Below are positions 32,367 to 32,434 of a stretch of 32,434 nt of DNA, piece by piece. A program made the position numbers and the translations under genes. The stretch's first letter is position 1, and each line of letters starts with the position of its first letter. The notes beneath the pieces are model-generated. The model ran no database searches. It worked only from the letters and a program-made list of their open reading frames with translations, and was not told where the DNA came from. Source of the stretch: CAZJHX01 sp964545715 (GTDB taxonomy: Bacteria; Myxococcota_A; UBA9042; GCA-2863065); NCBI GenBank assembly GCA_964545715.1, contig CAZJHX010000125.1, positions 1 to 32,434 on the forward strand. Direction: 5' to 3'.

Positions 32367-32434
32367 CTAAAACGGGAACAGGTTGGACGGGGTGTAGATC
32401 TCAATGGCGCCTGCGGCGTCCTCCTTGAGATCGT
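32367..32434 (-). CDS. C-terminal fragment of an upstream gene (partial)
   Basis: The last 21 complete codons of a gene that continues past the right edge, ending DLKEDAAGAIEIYTPSNLFPF and stop TAG (32369-32367). The TAG overlaps the AGGAG ribosome site of the PEGA gene, so the genes are likely in one operon. Too short to identify. Confidence 0.7.
   Translation of the reverse strand, partial: DLKEDAAGAIEIYTPSNLFPF

Noticed and set aside
1..32434. Insertion sequences, prophage, toxin-antitoxin or defence system
   Set aside because: No transposase, integrase, restriction or toxin motifs were seen and composition is uniform apart from coding repeats.

Overview
This window of about 32 kb is GC-rich and gene-dense. 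It looks like the chromosome of a Gram-negative bacterium from the former Deltaproteobacteria (Myxococcota or Bradymonadota type). That placement is an inference from style: many lipoproteins with Ala/Pro-rich linkers, Cys-rich 'CDDG..CT.D.C' proteins, multi-thioredoxin lipoproteins, PEGA-domain proteins and an FHA protein with Asp-rich and DAG-rich linkers. No mobile element, phage gene, CRISPR array or rRNA was seen.

Layout. 1-981: a short-chain dehydrogenase whose start is unresolved. 999-4319: an L,D-transpeptidase lipoprotein (-) and a lipoprotein with about 63 cysteines (+), divergent from a 90 bp gap. 4321-9446 (-): a probable operon of an alkaline-phosphatase-superfamily enzyme, rarA, a TIGR02757/DUF2400 protein and a PEGA protein. 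9551-14430 (+): guaB-guaA followed by two exported proteins of unknown function. The divergent guaB and sulfatase-like operons appear to use promoters whose -35 boxes overlap. 14418-17550: a YkgJ-type Cys-cluster protein (-) divergent from a membrane-anchored protein with two DsbA-like domains (+). 17574-22631 (-): an envelope/polysaccharide cluster of two glycosyltransferases, a His/Arg-rich exported protein, a TIM-barrel-like lipoprotein and a lipoprotein with an ELK tetrapeptide helix and DUF2914. 22681-23815: tRNA-Leu(CAG), a small lipoprotein starting 11 nt behind it, a probable 6S RNA on the minus strand, and a small membrane protein. 23825-28001: an exported endonuclease/exonuclease/phosphatase-family protein (-), divergent from a zinc-type dehydrogenase and a lipoprotein with three DsbA-like domains (+). 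28010-32434 (-): an FHA protein, a PEGA protein and the last codons of another gene.

Functionally the region is dominated by the cell envelope: peptidoglycan cross-linking, exported thiol-disulfide proteins, Cys-rich lipoproteins that could be their clients, polysaccharide synthesis and PEGA/FHA proteins. Housekeeping genes (guaBA, rarA, tRNA-Leu, 6S RNA) sit among these. The most noteworthy points are the 6S RNA candidate, the triple-DsbA lipoprotein whose third active site is CPFS, the overlapping divergent promoters at guaB, the Thr-nucleophile 'sulfatase', and the YkgJ protein with a PqqD-like N-terminal region.
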